The position numbers and the translations under genes were made by a program. DNA of 50,796 nucleotides. Origin: CAZLYX01 sp964563885. GTDB taxonomy: Bacteria > Pseudomonadota > Gammaproteobacteria > Burkholderiales > Neisseriaceae. Positions 49,762-50,796 of this stretch are shown in pieces. The DNA is taken from contig CAZLYX010000010.1 of NCBI GenBank assembly GCA_964563885.1, positions 1 through 50,796 on the forward strand, in the 5' to 3' direction. The notes beneath the pieces are model-generated. The model was given only the letters and a program-made list of their open reading frames with translations, made no database searches and was not told the origin of the DNA. Position 1 is the stretch's first letter. The number at the start of each line of letters is the position of its first letter.

Positions 49762-50264
49762 GTCTGTTTGGCCGCTAAGCGTATTTTGGCTAAGGTTTGC
49801 GTGGTTGATGTTTCGTGTACAAAAGGAATGGAATACACTTGACCGCCACGCGCTAAGGTTTCTTGTGCGCCAATAATGTTTTCTACTGCCCAATCGCCGC
49901 CTTTAATCAAAATATCTGGTTGGATTAACTCTATCAGTGCAAGCGGGGTGTCATCATCAAACCAAGTCACTAAATCTACACTGGCTAAGGCCGCCGCTAC
50001 AGCAGCTCGGTTTTCCAATTCGTTGACAGGACGATCGTTACCTTTATCTAAACGACGCACTGACGCATCGGTATTTAAAGCCAGTACCAGCGCTTGACCG
50101 CAAGAGCGTGCTTGAGCTAGATAGGTGACATGGCCACGATGTAGAATATCGAAGCAGCCATTGGTTAATACCAAAGGCCGCGGTAGTGTAGCCAAGCGTT
50201 GGCTCAATTGCTCAGGTGGACAGATTTTTTTTTCAAATTCAGGTGGCGACCAAGCATTAGACAT
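49758..50264 (-). CDS. rfaE2: D-glycero-beta-D-manno-heptose 1-phosphate adenylyltransferase
   Basis: 168-residue nucleotidyltransferase corresponding to the C-terminal half of HldE; it makes ADP-heptose for the LPS inner core. The cytidylyltransferase-like fold shows LVLTNGCFDILHRGHVTYLAQA (HxGH motif), ALNTDASVRRLDKGNDRPVN and the late SIPFVHETSTTQTLAKIR. The separate kinase half (HldA/RfaE1) is not in the window. I start at 50262-50264 (MSNAWSPPEFEKK), preceded by AAGAAAGA; the frame back to 50414 runs through promoter-like DNA. First gene of an operon with birA-coaX and the SPOR gene. Confidence 0.93.
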   Translation of the reverse strand: MSNAWSPPEFEKKICPPEQLSQRLATLPRPLVLTNGCFDILHRGHVTYLAQARSCGQALVLALNTDASVRRLDKGNDRPVNELENRAAVAAALASVDLVTWFDDDTPLALIELIQPDILIKGGDWAVENIIGAQETLARGGQVYSIPFVHETSTTQTLAKIRLAAKQT

Positions 50265-50453
50265 ATCGATTCTTTCTTTAGGACTGTGCATTGATACTAT
50301 ACAGAATCCCATTGTATAGAGAAAGTGGGAGTGTGCTTGGGCATTGATATTTTGTAATGAATAAAATGGGCTAGCTGGCTTTAATGGTGAGATGGTAGCT
50401 GAGGAGTATCGCAAATAGCGTTCAGATTTAGTTGGCTAAAAGTGGTATTAGTA

Positions 50454-50465
50454 AAGCTACCTGAA
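50454..50465 (+). repeat. DUS variant AAGCTACCTGAA
   Basis: Single copy between the rfaE2 promoter region and the tRNA terminator, one mismatch to the dominant word. Confidence 0.7.
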
Positions 50466-50480
50466 AGTATTAGTAAAAAA

Positions 50481-50526
50481 GCAAAATAAAAAACCTGCAT
50501 AATGTTACGCAGGTTTTTTATTTTGC
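50481..50526 (-). terminator. Terminator of the tRNA cluster
   Basis: An 18-bp perfect stem (50481-50498 with 50509-50526) and a 10-base loop; GCAGG at the loop end followed by TTTTTTATTTT on the minus strand, directly after tRNA-His. Confidence 0.9.
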
Positions 50527-50531
50527 TTTTA

Positions 50532-50608
50532 TGGGGTGGCTAATGGGGCTCGAACCCACGACCACCGGAATCACAATCCGGGGCTCTACCAACTGAGCTA
50601 TAGCCACC
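50532..50608 (-). tRNA. tRNA-His (GTG)
   Basis: 77 bases on the minus strand including an encoded CCA. The acceptor stem has the extra 5' G(-1) typical of tRNA-His, opposite C73. The anticodon stem-loop CCGGATTGTGATTCCGG places GTG in the loop, and the T-loop is GGGTTCGAGCCC. Last gene of the cluster. Confidence 0.97.
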
Positions 50609-50630
50609 ACAAATTAAACTTTTTCGGTAT

Positions 50631-50707
50631 TGGCACGCCCGACAGGAATCGAACCTGTAACCCCCGGCTTAGAAGGCCGGTGCTCTGTCCGGTTGAGCTA
50701 CGGGCGC
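50631..50707 (-). tRNA. tRNA-Arg (TCT)
   Basis: 77 bases, minus strand, with encoded CCA. The anticodon arm GGCCTTCTAAGCC gives TCT; acceptor GCGCCCG pairs with CGGGCGT (one G-U); T-arm CAGGTTCGATTCCTG. 22 bases separate it from tRNA-His. Confidence 0.97.
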
Positions 50708-50742
50708 TCTACCTTGTCGTATCGTGTTGATGTTTTGTTTTC

Positions 50743-50796
50743 TGGTCGGGGCGGTGGGATTCGAACTCACGACCCTCTGCTCCCAAAGCAGATGCG
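50743..50796 (-). tRNA. tRNA-Pro (TGG), 5' part outside the window
   Basis: The 3' 54 bases are present, from the anticodon stem to the encoded CCA: anticodon arm CTGCTTTGGGAGCAG with TGG, T-arm GAGTTCGAATC and acceptor CCCCGACCA. Order on the minus strand is Pro-Arg-His. Confidence 0.93.

Noticed and set aside
49762..49893. N-terminal extension of birA-coaX
   Set aside because: It lies inside rfaE2 in another frame, and the ATG at 49761 gives the usual BirA start with ATGA coupling.
50265..50414. N-terminal extension of rfaE2
   Set aside because: Not conserved in character and runs through the promoter region; a ribosome binding site supports the start at 50264.

Overview
The window is a chromosomal segment from a member of the Neisseriaceae (Betaproteobacteria). 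The main evidence is a 12-base word, AGGCTACCTGAA, present in about 40 exact copies on the two strands by hand count, often as close inverted pairs behind genes. This is the form of a neisserial DNA uptake sequence (DUS), and it matches the dialect I recall for Eikenella (AG-eikDUS). Base composition looks AT-leaning (low-to-mid 40s percent GC by eye), which does not fit Eikenella itself and points to a lower-GC relative. The proteins are typical neisserial housekeeping proteins. I do not name a species. The sequence is a draft scaffold with three 100-N gaps; two are flanked by identical 55-base ends and are probably contig-join artefacts.

Layout. 1-1620: degraded DNA with an orphan reading frame and a decayed IS3-family element. 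1625-4135: isochorismatase-like hydrolase, rnhB and lpxB. 4387-6409: DJ-1/PfpI protein and a DUF3579-GNAT fusion. 6616-9639: small XRE regulator, map, trpC and a TRIC/YicG-like membrane protein. 9878-14221: dsbD, a broken hpnC next to a real gap, ferredoxin-NADP reductase and a membrane J-domain protein. 14475-17628: sdaA, a YchJ-type SEC-C protein and an EamA transporter split by an artefactual gap. 17719-23763: leuS, then divergently a GntP-type permease and the two subunits of a 3-oxoacid CoA-transferase. 23978-28867: pnp, gpx, rpsO, truB and rbfA, a classical translation/RNA cluster on the minus strand with gpx inserted. 29373-31672: an FAD oxidase and LCM-family methyltransferase, translationally coupled and without any DUS. 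31935-37981: darP/yjgA, pmbA, a CvrA/NhaP2 antiporter, an unknown membrane protein, dsbB and dtd. 38250-40080: META-domain lipoprotein, moeB-like and a divergent moaC-like gene. 40931-46943: complete pgaABCD operon for poly-N-acetylglucosamine, preceded by 24-base tandem repeats and an assembly gap. 47069-50264: SPOR protein, birA-coaX fusion and rfaE2 in one tightly overlapping operon. 50532-50796: tRNA-His, tRNA-Arg and a partial tRNA-Pro.

Functional themes. Envelope and surface functions recur: lpxB and rfaE2 for LPS, dsbD and dsbB for periplasmic disulfides, pga for biofilm matrix, hpnC for hopanoid/squalene precursors. The permease and CoA-transferase suggest use of ketone-body-like acids, and SdaA suggests serine use. 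The DUS system implies natural transformation. Departures from the dominant DUS word (a Neisseria-type ATGCCATCTGAA pair, AGGCTGCCTGAA copies inside leuS and truB, and no exact copies over 38.1-47.0 kb) are possible traces of DNA exchange with relatives. No clearly new multi-gene system is visible. The best candidates for a second look are the FAD oxidase/methyltransferase pair, the DUF3579-GNAT fusion, the divergent MoaC/MoeB pair and the repeat array before pgaA.
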